Made by a program: the position numbers and the translations under genes
Assembly (NCBI GenBank): GCA_002753725.1
Contig: PEAL01000008.1
Location: forward strand, 1 to 38,309
Direction: 5' to 3'
From: Deltaproteobacteria bacterium
Lineage (GTDB): Bacteria; Desulfobacterota; Desulfobacteria; Desulfobacterales; Magnetomoraceae
DNA length: 38,309 nt
The notes under the pieces: generated by a model
What the model was told of the DNA's origin: nothing
What the model saw: only the letters and a program-made list of their open reading frames with translations
Database searches by the model: none
In this document: in pieces, positions 18,543 through 28,861 of the stretch
Position numbering within the stretch: position 1 is the first letter of the stretch
Layout of the letters: the number at the start of each line of letters is the position of its first letter

Positions 18543-20452
18543 CGAAGTCCTATCTCATCAAAAGAATCTCCATTAAGTTTTAACAAATACAGTTTTTTTT
18601 GCCCTTCTCCTTCATCGTTGAAACGAGTGATTCCCGTGACGCCTTTATATTCATTCATATGAAGCAAGGCATCTTTGAGTTGTGTCGGGGATTGTATGTT
18701 TCCAGTATTCAGCAATTCAAACACCATCATGGTTGAGTCGTAAGTAATGGCTTCCCAAAGGGTCGGTTGCTTTTCAAACGTTGATTCATAAGAAGAAACA
18801 AATTGTTGGACGTTTGGCTGTTGGCTTTTATTAAAAAATAAATCTGGAAAAACAGCATTTTGTACATACCATTTCGAAATTTCAATCAATCGATCAGAAT
18901 GCCAGAGATTTGTCCCTAAAAGCTGTATCTTATTGATATCGTGAAACTGAAGCTGAGGGGCAATCATGCCAACTTTGTCGGGTTTGTCAGGAATAAACAA
19001 TGCATCAAAATCAACAATGGGTTTAACTTTTTTCTGGTTCCACTTGTTTGTACCTGGACGGACAAAAAATTTTCCAACCATTTTCTGGATGGGTTCTGCA
19101 AAATCGGTTTGCTGATTGTTGTATGTGTTCACTGCCCGAACGATACCACCCTTTTCAATGACAACATTCCAAAAAGTATCCATATAGGATTGACCATAGG
19201 GATCATCAGGATATAAAATTGCAAAATCCCGTAATCCAAGTTCATCCATAGCATAAGACAACATGGCACGGACCTGCAATTCCTGAGTGATAAAATTTCG
19301 GAAGACAAAAGGCATATTCCGGGTGATTCCCTCACGGGATGTCAATAATATGATAGGAACTTGAGAGGCATTGGCGCTCAAGGCAACAGCTTCAGCCTGA
19401 TCTGAAGTAATCGGGCCGATGATGGCTTTAACATTTTCTTCCATCAATTTTTGAAAAGCGATAACGGCATCTTCAATGGTTTCGCCGGAATCCTGAACTT
19501 TTAATTGAACGGGATACACATTTTGGAGACCTGAAAACTGAGAATGGGCAAATAATGCACCATTGAGAGCAAGCTGACCAAATTGTTTAAATTTTCCTGA
19601 CAAAGGAAGTAAACAACCGATGGTATAAGACTCAAACACCTCACCTTTTTCTATTGCCTGAATTTGTTCTTGAATCGTAGGAATCATTTCATGGTCTGGA
19701 TAGTGATCCACAATGCTGTTCAGGATAGATAAGGCTGCTTTTGAGTCATCAGCTTTGATAGACATCTGGGCCTGTTGAAACAACATATACACCAGTGGAA
19801 ATCGACCCTGATAGATATTAATCAAATACTGAAGTTCATCGGATGTCAGGATAGATATGGATTGTTTGACTCGCGTAATAACAACAGGCAGTTCATTTAG
19901 AGCAGCAATTTCAAAAGCACTGGCATAAGCGACAACCGATTCCTGAGCTTTATCTAAGGCAAGTAGAATATCACCTTTTAAAAGATACAGGCGGCTGTGA
20001 TCACTCTCATGGGTCAGCTTGAATGCCGGATCAATTCGCTCAAGGGCTTTTTCATACTGTTTTTGGTTGTAATCATTATATATTAAGCCCAATTGTGCGC
20101 GGGAAGCAAATATGCTGCCAGGAAATCCTTCGATGAGTTGTTGATAAACCGTTGTCGCCTGGTCGAATTTTCCCTGAATCGTATAGATGGAGCCAATTTT
20201 CATCAACGCTTTGTCTTTGTTGGTATCGTTTGTCGCACGAGATAAATACTTTAAATACATATCAACAGCTTCAGCATATGAGCGCGCCTGATAAAGCTCT
20301 TCAGCTTTTTGGAATGTTGCAGATTCAAAGTCAATGCTCGGTTTTGGTGGTTCCGTGGGAATGGAAACGGTTCTTGGTTGCGTACAGCTTTGCGTTGTTA
20401 TGATAACAAAAGAAAAGAATAAAAGGGTTAATAATTTCTTGATAGTACTCAT
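18539..20452 (-). CDS. Penicillin-binding protein activator/LpoA-like lipoprotein (TPR repeats plus LivK-type periplasmic binding domain)
   Basis: Lipobox TTQSC; TPR-like N-terminal half; IGCLLPLSGKFKQFGQLALNGALFA...VKAIIGPITSDQAEAVA... Confidence 0.87.
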   Translation of the reverse strand: MSTIKKLLTLLFFSFVIITTQSCTQPRTVSIPTEPPKPSIDFESATFQKAEELYQARSYAEAVDMYLKYLSRATNDTNKDKALMKIGSIYTIQGKFDQATTVYQQLIEGFPGSIFASRAQLGLIYNDYNQKQYEKALERIDPAFKLTHESDHSRLYLLKGDILLALDKAQESVVAYASAFEIAALNELPVVITRVKQSISILTSDELQYLINIYQGRFPLVYMLFQQAQMSIKADDSKAALSILNSIVDHYPDHEMIPTIQEQIQAIEKGEVFESYTIGCLLPLSGKFKQFGQLALNGALFAHSQFSGLQNVYPVQLKVQDSGETIEDAVIAFQKLMEENVKAIIGPITSDQAEAVALSANASQVPIILLTSREGITRNMPFVFRNFITQELQVRAMLSYAMDELGLRDFAILYPDDPYGQSYMDTFWNVVIEKGGIVRAVNTYNNQQTDFAEPIQKMVGKFFVRPGTNKWNQKKVKPIVDFDALFIPDKPDKVGMIAPQLQFHDINKIQLLGTNLWHSDRLIEISKWYVQNAVFPDLFFNKSQQPNVQQFVSSYESTFEKQPTLWEAITYDSTMMVFELLNTGNIQSPTQLKDALLHMNEYKGVTGITRFNDEGEGQKKLYLLKLNGDSFDEIGLR

Positions 20453-20507
20453 AAAAAGCTCCTGTTTGGAATGGAATGTTTATTGGCATCAGGCCGTAAA
20501 GATTTGA

Positions 20508-20670
20508 TTAGGAAGGCTCGAAAAATAAATTTCCCATTTTAAATTGGAGTCTCAAATCTTTAAATTTGGGAGTTAAAGAGATACAACCAATTGAAAAGAT
20601 AAGCGACTCCCAAATCTAAAGATTTGGGACTCCAGTATTCATCGAATTAAGGATCGTGCTTGCGAAGCAA
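20508..20670. repeat. Dispersed intergenic repeat, full composite copy F
   Basis: Reverse complement of 20508-20540 (AAAATGGGAAATTTATTTTTCGAGCCTTCCTAA) matches copy E; core arms GGAGTCTCAAATCTTTAAATTTGGGAGTT / GACTCCCAAATCTAAAGATTTGGGACTCC; then CGAATTAAGGATCGTG as in copy E. Confidence 0.85.
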
Positions 20671-20685
20671 TTTAATTTACCTGTT

Positions 20686-20728
20686 AAAAAAAAATCAGGT
20701 TTTGCATAGATTCATCTGCAAAACCTGA
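20686..20728 (-). terminator. Intrinsic terminator of the 20761-21831 gene
   Basis: Perfect 12-bp stem TCAGGTTTTGCA (20695-20706)/TGCAAAACCTGA (20717-20728), followed on the minus strand by a run of 9 T. Confidence 0.88.
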
Positions 20729-20760
20729 CAGTATTTTTATATAAAATAAAGAGCCTTAAC

Positions 20761-21831
20761 CTATTTTTTCTTATCCGCTTCAATTTTCATATATTTCAAC
20801 GTTTCATAGGTAATACTTCCGATAGCGAGGCCTTTATCTCGTTGGAAAGATTTTAGCGCTCGTCGCGTTTGTGAACCCAAAACACCATCAACCACACCTG
20901 GATTGTAAGAATTTTTTTTCAAATAGCGTTGAATTTTTAAAACAAAATTTCTGTCGATATTGGTTTCACACATCGTACGTTGCCAGGTGATATGGCCTTC
21001 AGTAATTTTAACCTTTTTGGTAACGGTGTCATATTTGGCTGGGATCGGAACAACCTTTTTTTGCGGGGGAGTGATCATTTTTTTATATTTAACCGTTTTG
21101 TATACCGGAGGAATTGGAAGTTCCTCTATTCTGGCAGGACTGACCATAATTCGTTTTTTTACAGTTTTATATACCGGCGGAACATGAATCAGACACATCA
21201 CTTCGCCTGTGGCGTTATCCATTTTTTCGACATTGCCACGGCCTTTTTTCCATGTAGAGTGCGCTTCCTTAATCAGTATTTTTTCCTCAACCCATTTATA
21301 AACTGCGGGAATTTCTTTATATTCCGTTGAGGCTTCATTTACCAGCACTTGTTTCTCTTCCCATTCATAATGTGCTGGAATGATTTTGATTTCCTCAGTT
21401 GCAGCTTCGACCAACACCTGAGTGGATATTGTTTTGTATTTCGGAGAGATATACACGCGGGCATAACATTCTCCAGGTTTTGCATTGGGGGGTAATTGGC
21501 CAGAGACATCGCCACCGGCTGAAGCGTCTAAGCTTGCCTCTTCTTGAGCCTTCAGAGATGCAATTTCCAATTCTTTTTTGTATTCCTGAATGGTCATTTC
21601 TTTTTTTTCAAGAGCCGATCGTAAGCGTTCAATCTGAACTTGCTGCTGTTGAAGCATGTCTCCGGATTGAGCATCTGGCCCAGGCTGTGATATCGCTGTG
21701 TTTTCAACGAGATCTTTTTCATAGATGTCATCTGCAGGTTGTGTGGTACCAATGTTAAGCAACCTGGCGCACCCAACAGAAAAGATAATAACGCCCAACA
21801 GAAAAAATAACCCCAAACGTTTTAGATTCAT
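20761..21831 (-). CDS. Lipoprotein with about six tandem 21-24 aa repeats and C-terminal peptidoglycan-binding (PG_binding_1) domain
   Basis: Lipobox IIFSVGCARL; repeated (V/K)Y-[KED]-[TW]-V...(I/V)PxPA units; C-terminal IQRYLKKNSYNPGVVDGVLGSQTRRALKSFQRDKGL. Confidence 0.85.
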   Translation of the reverse strand: MNLKRLGLFFLLGVIIFSVGCARLLNIGTTQPADDIYEKDLVENTAISQPGPDAQSGDMLQQQQVQIERLRSALEKKEMTIQEYKKELEIASLKAQEEASLDASAGGDVSGQLPPNAKPGECYARVYISPKYKTISTQVLVEAATEEIKIIPAHYEWEEKQVLVNEASTEYKEIPAVYKWVEEKILIKEAHSTWKKGRGNVEKMDNATGEVMCLIHVPPVYKTVKKRIMVSPARIEELPIPPVYKTVKYKKMITPPQKKVVPIPAKYDTVTKKVKITEGHITWQRTMCETNIDRNFVLKIQRYLKKNSYNPGVVDGVLGSQTRRALKSFQRDKGLAIGSITYETLKYMKIEADKKK

Positions 21832-22010
21832 TTTAATCCTCCTTATTAAATTAATTAATTATTTCAAATACCAACTCTTCCTCTAACACATTTTTTTTTG
21901 ACTAACAAGTGTCTTTTTCTTCGCTTATGAAGATATGGAAAATGGATAGACTCATTCAAATGGACTTTTGTGACTATCAAACGAAACAAACAGTACAATC
22001 ATAAATCAAT

Positions 22011-24032
22011 TTATAAAAATCTCAATTGTATCGCCTTGTACTTTAATTGATTCACAGCCATTATCAGATGTTCAAATAAGGATTGAACATCTGATAAATC
22101 GTCCGTTTTAGCTTTGTTCTCAAGGTTGATTGTGATGTCTGCAAGCATGCTTGCAGCGACATTCAGACTCATGCCCTTTAATGAATGTGCCGCGCGTTGA
22201 AGGTGTATTGGATCAAGACGATCAATGCTTGTTTTGATGTCAGCCAAACGTTCATGAATATCCTGAAAGAAGCATTCATATAATTCTTTGAGAAAACTAA
22301 TATCATCTCCATAAGATTGTCTCAGTTGAGATTCATCGATGATTATGTCACTCATACCTGTATCAGATTGAATGGTTTCAGTGTTTGTGCCTTCTGGATG
22401 AAGCTCTTCATGTTCAGTGGAATCATTTTTAACATTAGCATTTTCACTTGTTTTTCTGATTGTTTGAATGGATTCGACCTGTCTTTGAATGGCAGCAAAT
22501 AGCTCAGGCTCCTTAATTGGTTTTGCAATATAATCGTCCATACCTTCTGCAATGAAAAGATCTCTATCTCCCTTCATTGCATGCGCTGTCATTGCAATTA
22601 TTGGAATATCATTTTTGATGATCCTCGATGGTGCATTTCTTATGATTTTTGTTGCCTGTATGCCATCCATTTCAGGCATTTGAATGTCCATCAGCACAAT
22701 ATCATATGAAGCGTGTTTCAAGAATTTTAAAACTTCTGTTCCATTTGAAGCAATGCGCGTTTCACACCCAAATTTATCAAGATATTTCAATGCAACTTTC
22801 TGATTGATGATAATATCTTCTGCCAATAGGACTCGAAGATTTTTAAAAATATCCCTTGTATCAGGCACGCATATTTTTTTTGTGTTTGATTCCATTTCAA
22901 CGTGACTGCATTTATCAAACACCGTTGTAAACCAGAATGTTGTCCCTTTTCCGGGTTCACTTTCCACACCAATTTCTCCACCCATCATACTGACAAGTTC
23001 CTTTGAAATCGCAAGGCCCAGTCCGGTTCCACCATATTTTCTGGATATACTCTCATCTGCTTGAGAAAAAGATTTAAACAATTTTTTTTGAATATCCGAT
23101 GAAATGCCGATACCTGTATCAGTGATCAAGTAACGTAACTTTACATGCGTTTTGTTTTCATCTTCAAATAGCACTTGAAGACTGACTTTTCCGCTTTCTG
23201 TAAACTTGATCGCATTGCCAACAAGGTTAATTAAAACCTGCCTTAATCTCCCTGAGTCGCCTTTAAAACAATTGGGAACATTACTTGAAATATCAAAAAG
23301 TAACAACAATCCTTTTTGACGTGCATTAAACATCAGCATATTATCAATGATACCATTAACCGTATCTCTAAGATTAAAACAGGAATAATCAAGTTCTATC
23401 TTTCCAGCTTCAATTTTTGAGAAATCAAGTATATCGTTAATAACCGTTAAAAGGGCTTCTGCACTTTGTTTAGCAGATACAATACAATCCTTTTGTTCAT
23501 AGGATAGATGGGTATCAAGAGCAATATTGAGCATACCAATGACACCATTCATTGGAGTACGTATTTCATGGCTCATGTTGGCAAGAAACATACTTTTTGC
23601 ATGATTGGCGGACTCAGCTTCTTCTTTGGCTTTTTTCAGGTCCATTTCTGCCTTTATCATTCTGAAAACCGCATTGATTCTTGCCAATAAAACCTCTTTG
23701 GTAATGGGTTTGGTCAGATAGTCATCCGCACCCGCTTCAAATCCTTTGATAAAATTATGCGGTCCTGTCATTCCTGCTGATAACATCACAATGTAAGGCG
23801 CTTTGGCATTTGTTTTGGCTTTAATTTTTCTACAAACGTCAAAACCTTTAATATCTGGCAAGAGAATATCCAGTAATATCAGGTGAGGGGGCGTTTCTAT
23901 TGCTGTTTTCAAACCATTTTCGCCCGACTCGGCGGTCATGACACGATAGCCTTCTGATTGCAACAGCCGGATATGTCCTCTCAGTGGTTTCAGGTCATCA
24001 TCGATAATTAGAATGTTGTATTCATGGTTCAT
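22011..24032 (-). CDS. Hybrid histidine kinase: REC - HisKA - HATPase - REC - HPt (start M at 24032 preferred over the ORF-track start 24071)
   Basis: [63 protein letters not shown]; second [25 protein letters not shown]; HPt AAHSLKGMS. Confidence 0.94.
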   Translation of the reverse strand: MNHEYNILIIDDDLKPLRGHIRLLQSEGYRVMTAESGENGLKTAIETPPHLILLDILLPDIKGFDVCRKIKAKTNAKAPYIVMLSAGMTGPHNFIKGFEAGADDYLTKPITKEVLLARINAVFRMIKAEMDLKKAKEEAESANHAKSMFLANMSHEIRTPMNGVIGMLNIALDTHLSYEQKDCIVSAKQSAEALLTVINDILDFSKIEAGKIELDYSCFNLRDTVNGIIDNMLMFNARQKGLLLLFDISSNVPNCFKGDSGRLRQVLINLVGNAIKFTESGKVSLQVLFEDENKTHVKLRYLITDTGIGISSDIQKKLFKSFSQADESISRKYGGTGLGLAISKELVSMMGGEIGVESEPGKGTTFWFTTVFDKCSHVEMESNTKKICVPDTRDIFKNLRVLLAEDIIINQKVALKYLDKFGCETRIASNGTEVLKFLKHASYDIVLMDIQMPEMDGIQATKIIRNAPSRIIKNDIPIIAMTAHAMKGDRDLFIAEGMDDYIAKPIKEPELFAAIQRQVESIQTIRKTSENANVKNDSTEHEELHPEGTNTETIQSDTGMSDIIIDESQLRQSYGDDISFLKELYECFFQDIHERLADIKTSIDRLDPIHLQRAAHSLKGMSLNVAASMLADITINLENKAKTDDLSDVQSLFEHLIMAVNQLKYKAIQLRFL

Positions 24033-24840
24033 AGTCCACCTTAATTGAATTGATGTAGTCAACAACTTCAAGCATCAATTTTTTTAATTGCAAAAAAAGA
24101 CGCTCACATTGATCAAATTTATTTGCTCTTGCTAAAATTTGTAATTTATGACTGATTGTGGAAGCAGAATCAATAAAAATTGATGAAAACAAAGCAATAA
24201 ACTTGTGGGTTGCCACAGCAATTTCTTTTGTATTTTTTGTATGAATGGCGGATTCAAGTCTTCCCAGTCTTTCGTCAACATCTATGGGAAAGGATTGCAA
24301 TGTTTCTTTTAAAAATTCCATATCAGACATGGTGGTATCGATAAAAAGCTGGATATCCTCTTTGTATGACGATGTTTCACTCGTTGTATCAATACATGGT
24401 TGTATATTCTTTACTCCACCCTGATTAGCAAGCAGTGTATCAATCTTTATCAACAGTTCATCAAGATTGACAGGTTTTGAAACAAAATCATTCATACCGG
24501 AACTGAAAACTTTTTCTTTAGCAATAGACAGGGCATGAGCTGTCAGAGCGATAATCGGAATGTACTGAAAGGGTTTTGATTCAGATTGTCTTATTTTCAT
24601 GGTGGTTTCAATCCCATCCATTTGGGGCATATGAATATCCATCAATATTATATCAAAAGTGTTATCTTCTAAAGCGGTTAATACTTCCAGTCCGTTTGTG
24701 GCATAGTCAACATTGTATCCTGACTTTTCTAAAAAATAGATAATAAATTTTCGGTTCAAATAATCATCTTCAGCCAGAAGTATTTTAACATTTCTGTTAA
24801 TCGCTTCTGATGGGGGGTTGCTTTTATCATCAGTGAGCAT
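24022..24840 (-). CDS. Response regulator with C-terminal HPt-like domain (REC - HPt)
   Basis: [35 protein letters not shown]; helical C-terminal with [14 protein letters not shown] at the HPt phospho-His position; short overlap with the downstream kinase. Confidence 0.9.
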   Translation of the reverse strand: MLTDDKSNPPSEAINRNVKILLAEDDYLNRKFIIYFLEKSGYNVDYATNGLEVLTALEDNTFDIILMDIHMPQMDGIETTMKIRQSESKPFQYIPIIALTAHALSIAKEKVFSSGMNDFVSKPVNLDELLIKIDTLLANQGGVKNIQPCIDTTSETSSYKEDIQLFIDTTMSDMEFLKETLQSFPIDVDERLGRLESAIHTKNTKEIAVATHKFIALFSSIFIDSASTISHKLQILARANKFDQCERLFLQLKKLMLEVVDYINSIKVDYEP

Positions 24841-25025
24841 CTGTTTTTTCCCTTTTTATTTCAAAATTGCAAACGCCATTGTGAACTTGCCGCTTGCCAT
24901 TTTTTAGATGTTCATTTTCCGTGGAGTGGAACATTATTTATACCATGAAATACCAACGTTGGACAATCATATGTTTTCATACTTTTCTATAAATCACAAT
25001 AAATGTCAACGGATTATTTTGAGGC

Positions 25026-26675
25026 TCAATGCGCCATTCTCTCAATAACGACACCCCCAAGAGCAGTGATAACCATCAAAATACAGGCCATTGCCATGGC
25101 CTGTCCATAATTCATGGCTCCTGGTAAACTGAAAAATCGATAAATGGCCAAAGGCATTGTTGGCGTTTGAGGACGCGCAATAAAAACGGTTGCACCAAAT
25201 TCTCCCATGCTGACAGCAAACGAAAAAACAGCACCCACGAGTAAAGCACGTTTCAAGATGGGCCAATCCACATGACACCAAACCTCCCAGGGAGAAGCAC
25301 CTGAGATGGCAGCAGCTTCCCGCAAACACTTAGGAATACTTCGCCAGGCTGGCAATAAACTTCGAATAACAAAAGGATACGCAATCAGCGTATGTGCAAA
25401 AACTGGCAATGCAATAGACGTTCGAATATTCAGCGGCGGGCTATCAAATGCCACGATGAACCCAAATCCCAGGGTAACTGCGGATGTTGACAAGGGGAGC
25501 ATAAACATTGAATCGATCACAGACGCTTTTCCTTGTGTATCCCTGTAAAGAAAGGCAGCGGTAAACCATCCCATGATAACAGCCATTACTGTTGTACTCA
25601 GAGCAAAAAAAATGGAATTGATCATGGCTGTCAGCGGTGGAACAAACATAATCGATCGGCTGTCATTGTTGAAAAGAGCAATGTAATATTTCAGGCTGAA
25701 ACCATTTTCTGTCAAAATAGATTCGATAAACAAAGCGATCAAAGGAGATCCCAAAAGAAAAAACAGCAGACCCACTGTTATCCAGACAAAAAAATTACTT
25801 TTTAGGGGACGACCTGAGAAGGATGTGCGTGTGACTGTCATTTCTGGCATCAATGAAACACCGGATCGGCTTTCAATCTCGGTATACGCACGCATACAGA
25901 TAAAAGTGAACACTATTTGGATAAGGGACACTACCGCTGCCCTGGGCAAATTGAAAAGATGGACAGCCTGACGATAAATTTCAACTTCGATTGTTGCCAA
26001 TCGAGGGCCACCGAGTATCAGAATCACGCCAAAACTCGTAAAACAAAAAACAAAAACCAGCAGGGATGCTGCAAGTATGACAGGTGTCAGAATCGGGAGA
26101 GTCACCTTAAAAAAGGTTTTCAATCCTGATGCGCCAAGCATTTGGGAGGCTTCTGGCAAATCTTTTGGGCAACGCTCCCAAAAACCGCTGACCAATCGGA
26201 AAACAATGGCATAGTTATAAAACACATGCGCCATCAATACACAATAGACTGTTTGATCCAGATGAATCGGCGGCTGATCTAAATTCAAAAAAAACATGAG
26301 CCCTGTATTGATAACGCCTCGGGAGCCCAGTAATGCTTTAAACGCTGCTGCGGTAACCATTGTCGGCAAAACAAATGGGATTAACATTAAAGCACGAATC
26401 AGCGATTTTCCTCGAAACTGATACTGCGAAAAGACATATGCTCCTGGGAAAGCAATGATAAGGGTTATCAGTGTTGACAGCCCCGCCTGCCAGGTGGTGA
26501 ACCAGAGTACTTGCCTAAAATAGGGCGTCTCCAACAGTTTTAGCAGCGTTTCAACAATCCTTGAAGCCGGGTCTGAAAAACTGATGCAAAAAATGTTAAA
26601 TAATGGATAAAAGAAAAATATACCCACAAAAATAAAGGGTGGAACGATCAACAAATAGCGCAACCGTGATGTCAA
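25026..26675 (-). CDS. thiP: ABC transporter permease, two fused permease domains (ThiP/iron(III)-type)
   Basis: Two EAA loops: EASQMLGASGLKTFFKVTLPILTPVI and EAAAISGASPWEVWCHVDWPILKRAL; about 12 TM; overlaps the ThiB-like gene. Confidence 0.88.
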   Translation of the reverse strand: MTSRLRYLLIVPPFIFVGIFFFYPLFNIFCISFSDPASRIVETLLKLLETPYFRQVLWFTTWQAGLSTLITLIIAFPGAYVFSQYQFRGKSLIRALMLIPFVLPTMVTAAAFKALLGSRGVINTGLMFFLNLDQPPIHLDQTVYCVLMAHVFYNYAIVFRLVSGFWERCPKDLPEASQMLGASGLKTFFKVTLPILTPVILAASLLVFVFCFTSFGVILILGGPRLATIEVEIYRQAVHLFNLPRAAVVSLIQIVFTFICMRAYTEIESRSGVSLMPEMTVTRTSFSGRPLKSNFFVWITVGLLFFLLGSPLIALFIESILTENGFSLKYYIALFNNDSRSIMFVPPLTAMINSIFFALSTTVMAVIMGWFTAAFLYRDTQGKASVIDSMFMLPLSTSAVTLGFGFIVAFDSPPLNIRTSIALPVFAHTLIAYPFVIRSLLPAWRSIPKCLREAAAISGASPWEVWCHVDWPILKRALLVGAVFSFAVSMGEFGATVFIARPQTPTMPLAIYRFFSLPGAMNYGQAMAMACILMVITALGGVVIERMAH

Positions 26676-27721
26676 TGCAATACCTCAGTTGTCCACTTTT
26701 CTATCCATTGTTGCATATTAAGACTGATCGTTTCAGGAGATAGTATGATTGGATCGTTTGCTTTTTGGGCATATTTCACAAAAACTTCAGGGAGCGGTGT
26801 ATCAGGCATTGCCGGATATACCCACATGTGAAGGGGAATATCTTTTTGAAATTCAGGACTCAGCATAAAATCCACCAGCTTTTGGGCAAGCATTAGATGC
26901 TTTGTACCTTTAAGAATGCCAACAAATTCTATCTGACGAAATGCTGATTTTGAAGATAACATGGCTGCCGTTGGCGCACGGTTCAATTTTTTTTCGCTGT
27001 AAAAAACTTCAGCCGGCGGACTGCCACCATAACTGACCACAATAGGCCGAGTCCCTCCTTTTGCCCTTGAAAATTGGCCGTAATAAGCATCGGTCCATCC
27101 ATTGGATACATATACATCGTTGGCTCTCAATTGTTTCCAGAAGTCCAGGTATCCTGATTCTCCGAATCGGCCCACTGTTGTGAACAAAAAGGCCAGGCCT
27201 GGTGATGATATGGCAGGATTTTCAACCACCAAAAGTGATTTGTATTGCGGTTGTGTCAAATCGCTCAAATCCTTTGGAAAGGGGATTTTTTTTTGATTAA
27301 ACCATTCAATATCATAGTTCAGACAAACATCACCAAAATCAACCGGTATCATTCTATTGGTGACATCTATTTTTAAAATGTCCGGTATTTTGCTTAAAAG
27401 GGCGGGACGATAAGGTTCAAAAATATTGGCTTTCAATGCTCTGCTCATATAGGTATTGTCTATGCCATAAAAAATATCGCCCAATGGATTGTTTTTGGAT
27501 AATATTGCTTGAGTCAAAGCTGCTCCGGCATCTCCAATTTTTAGAATTTTGATCTGAGCCTGATACTGTTTTTCAAATAATTTTAAAACGCCTTCGCTGA
27601 CCGCAAAACTGTCATGGGTCATGATGGTGATAACCGGGGGAGTGGCTGCATCCAGAGAAGTGATCAATCCTGAATGGACGAGCAAAAGAAAGAAAATGCA
27701 GTGGAATAGTTTTGTTTTCAT
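26672..27721 (-). CDS. thiB: ABC transporter substrate-binding protein, thiamine (ThiB/TbpA)-like
   Basis: Signal peptide; THDSFAVSEGVLKLFEKQY.., DIFYGIDNTYMSRA, PVDFGDVCLNYD, SYGGSPPAEVFY, MWVYPAMPDTPLPEVF resemble the ThiB fold motifs. Confidence 0.85.
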   Translation of the reverse strand: MKTKLFHCIFFLLLVHSGLITSLDAATPPVITIMTHDSFAVSEGVLKLFEKQYQAQIKILKIGDAGAALTQAILSKNNPLGDIFYGIDNTYMSRALKANIFEPYRPALLSKIPDILKIDVTNRMIPVDFGDVCLNYDIEWFNQKKIPFPKDLSDLTQPQYKSLLVVENPAISSPGLAFLFTTVGRFGESGYLDFWKQLRANDVYVSNGWTDAYYGQFSRAKGGTRPIVVSYGGSPPAEVFYSEKKLNRAPTAAMLSSKSAFRQIEFVGILKGTKHLMLAQKLVDFMLSPEFQKDIPLHMWVYPAMPDTPLPEVFVKYAQKANDPIILSPETISLNMQQWIEKWTTEVLH

Positions 27722-27825
27722 GTACGACTCCTAAAAAAAATGATTAAAATACCATATTAAATCGAGGAAATCTTATCAAAATTTAATGCTCTTTGAAAAT
27801 ACATTTTTTATTTATACTGATCAAA

Positions 27826-27888
27826 CTTAGGAATTGCGATTAAAGAACCTTTCCATTTGAAGTCCCTTGGCTGGAGTCCTAAAGCTTC
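27826..27888 (-). repeat. Dispersed intergenic repeat, copy G
   Basis: Reverse complement AAGCTTTAGGACTCCAGCCAAGGGACTTCAAATGGAAAGGTTCTTTAATCGCAATTCCTAAG closely matches copy B. Confidence 0.85.
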
Positions 27889-28043
27889 TTTCCCTTTTTT
27901 CATATTGTGAAAAAAAAACTGTTATGATAGTTTAAACAATTGTTATAAAAAATGGATACGTTGTGTTCACAAAAAAAAATTGATTATGTTTATTCTTAAT
28001 CTGCTGTTATATATCAAAAAAAGGTGCGTGTACGAGGAAGCAA

Positions 28044-28835
28044 ATGATAGAAACTAAAAAGTTAGATTATCCGGATGATTTTATAAACCAATTTCTTTGT
28101 GGTAATACCGTTGATATTATGAAGCAATTGCCAGATGAAAGTGTTGATTTAATAGTGACCTCTCCACCCTATAATCTTAAAAACTCAACAGGTAACGGCA
28201 TGAAAAATGGCAGAGGTGGCAAGTGGTCAAATGCTGCATTGATAAATGGCTATTCTCATTATAATGATAATATGGCTCATGATGATTATGTACAATGGCA
28301 AAGAGAATGCTTAACAGAAATGGTGCGTATTATTCCTGAAAATGGAGCTATATTTTACAATCATAAATGGCGAGTACAAGCAGGATTGTTACAGGATAGG
28401 AATGATATTGTTTTAGGATTTCCAGTTCGGCAAATCATTATCTGGAAAAGAAAAGGTGGCATCAATTTCAACCCGGGGTATTTTCTACCAACATATGAAG
28501 TTATCTATCTAATAGCAAAACCAAAATTTAAATTAGCGAAAAAAGCCAATGCTCATGGTGACATATGGGAATTTGGACAAGAAAGTAAAAACAAACATCC
28601 TGCACCATTCCCTGTTGCATTAATAGAAAGGATCATCTCCTCTACAAACGCTAAAATAATTCTTGATCCATTCATGGGATCAGGAACAACAGCATTGGCT
28701 GCTAAGCGCCTTGGGAAAAATTTTATTGGCATTGATATTTCACCTGAATACTGTGAAATGGCATTACAAAGACTTGATAATCCATCATCTGTTATGAACA
28801 AAAAAGTTGTACACCAACAATCATCATTATTTTGA
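28044..28835 (+). CDS. DNA methyltransferase, beta-class amino-MTase (N4-cytosine or N6-adenine), type II R-M
   Basis: Motif IV VTSPPYNL near the N-terminus; motif X/I region ILDPFMGSGTTALAAKRLGKNFIGIDISPEYCEMA at the C-terminus. Confidence 0.94.
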   Translation: MIETKKLDYPDDFINQFLCGNTVDIMKQLPDESVDLIVTSPPYNLKNSTGNGMKNGRGGKWSNAALINGYSHYNDNMAHDDYVQWQRECLTEMVRIIPENGAIFYNHKWRVQAGLLQDRNDIVLGFPVRQIIIWKRKGGINFNPGYFLPTYEVIYLIAKPKFKLAKKANAHGDIWEFGQESKNKHPAPFPVALIERIISSTNAKIILDPFMGSGTTALAAKRLGKNFIGIDISPEYCEMALQRLDNPSSVMNKKVVHQQSSLF

Positions 28836-28861
28836 ATGTTGATAATTTATTTGGAGATTAA

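Noticed and set aside
27722-28043. TPP riboswitch upstream of thiB
   Set aside because: I looked for the conserved CTGAGA and ACCTGA...core on the minus strand and did not see them; left as a check rather than a feature.
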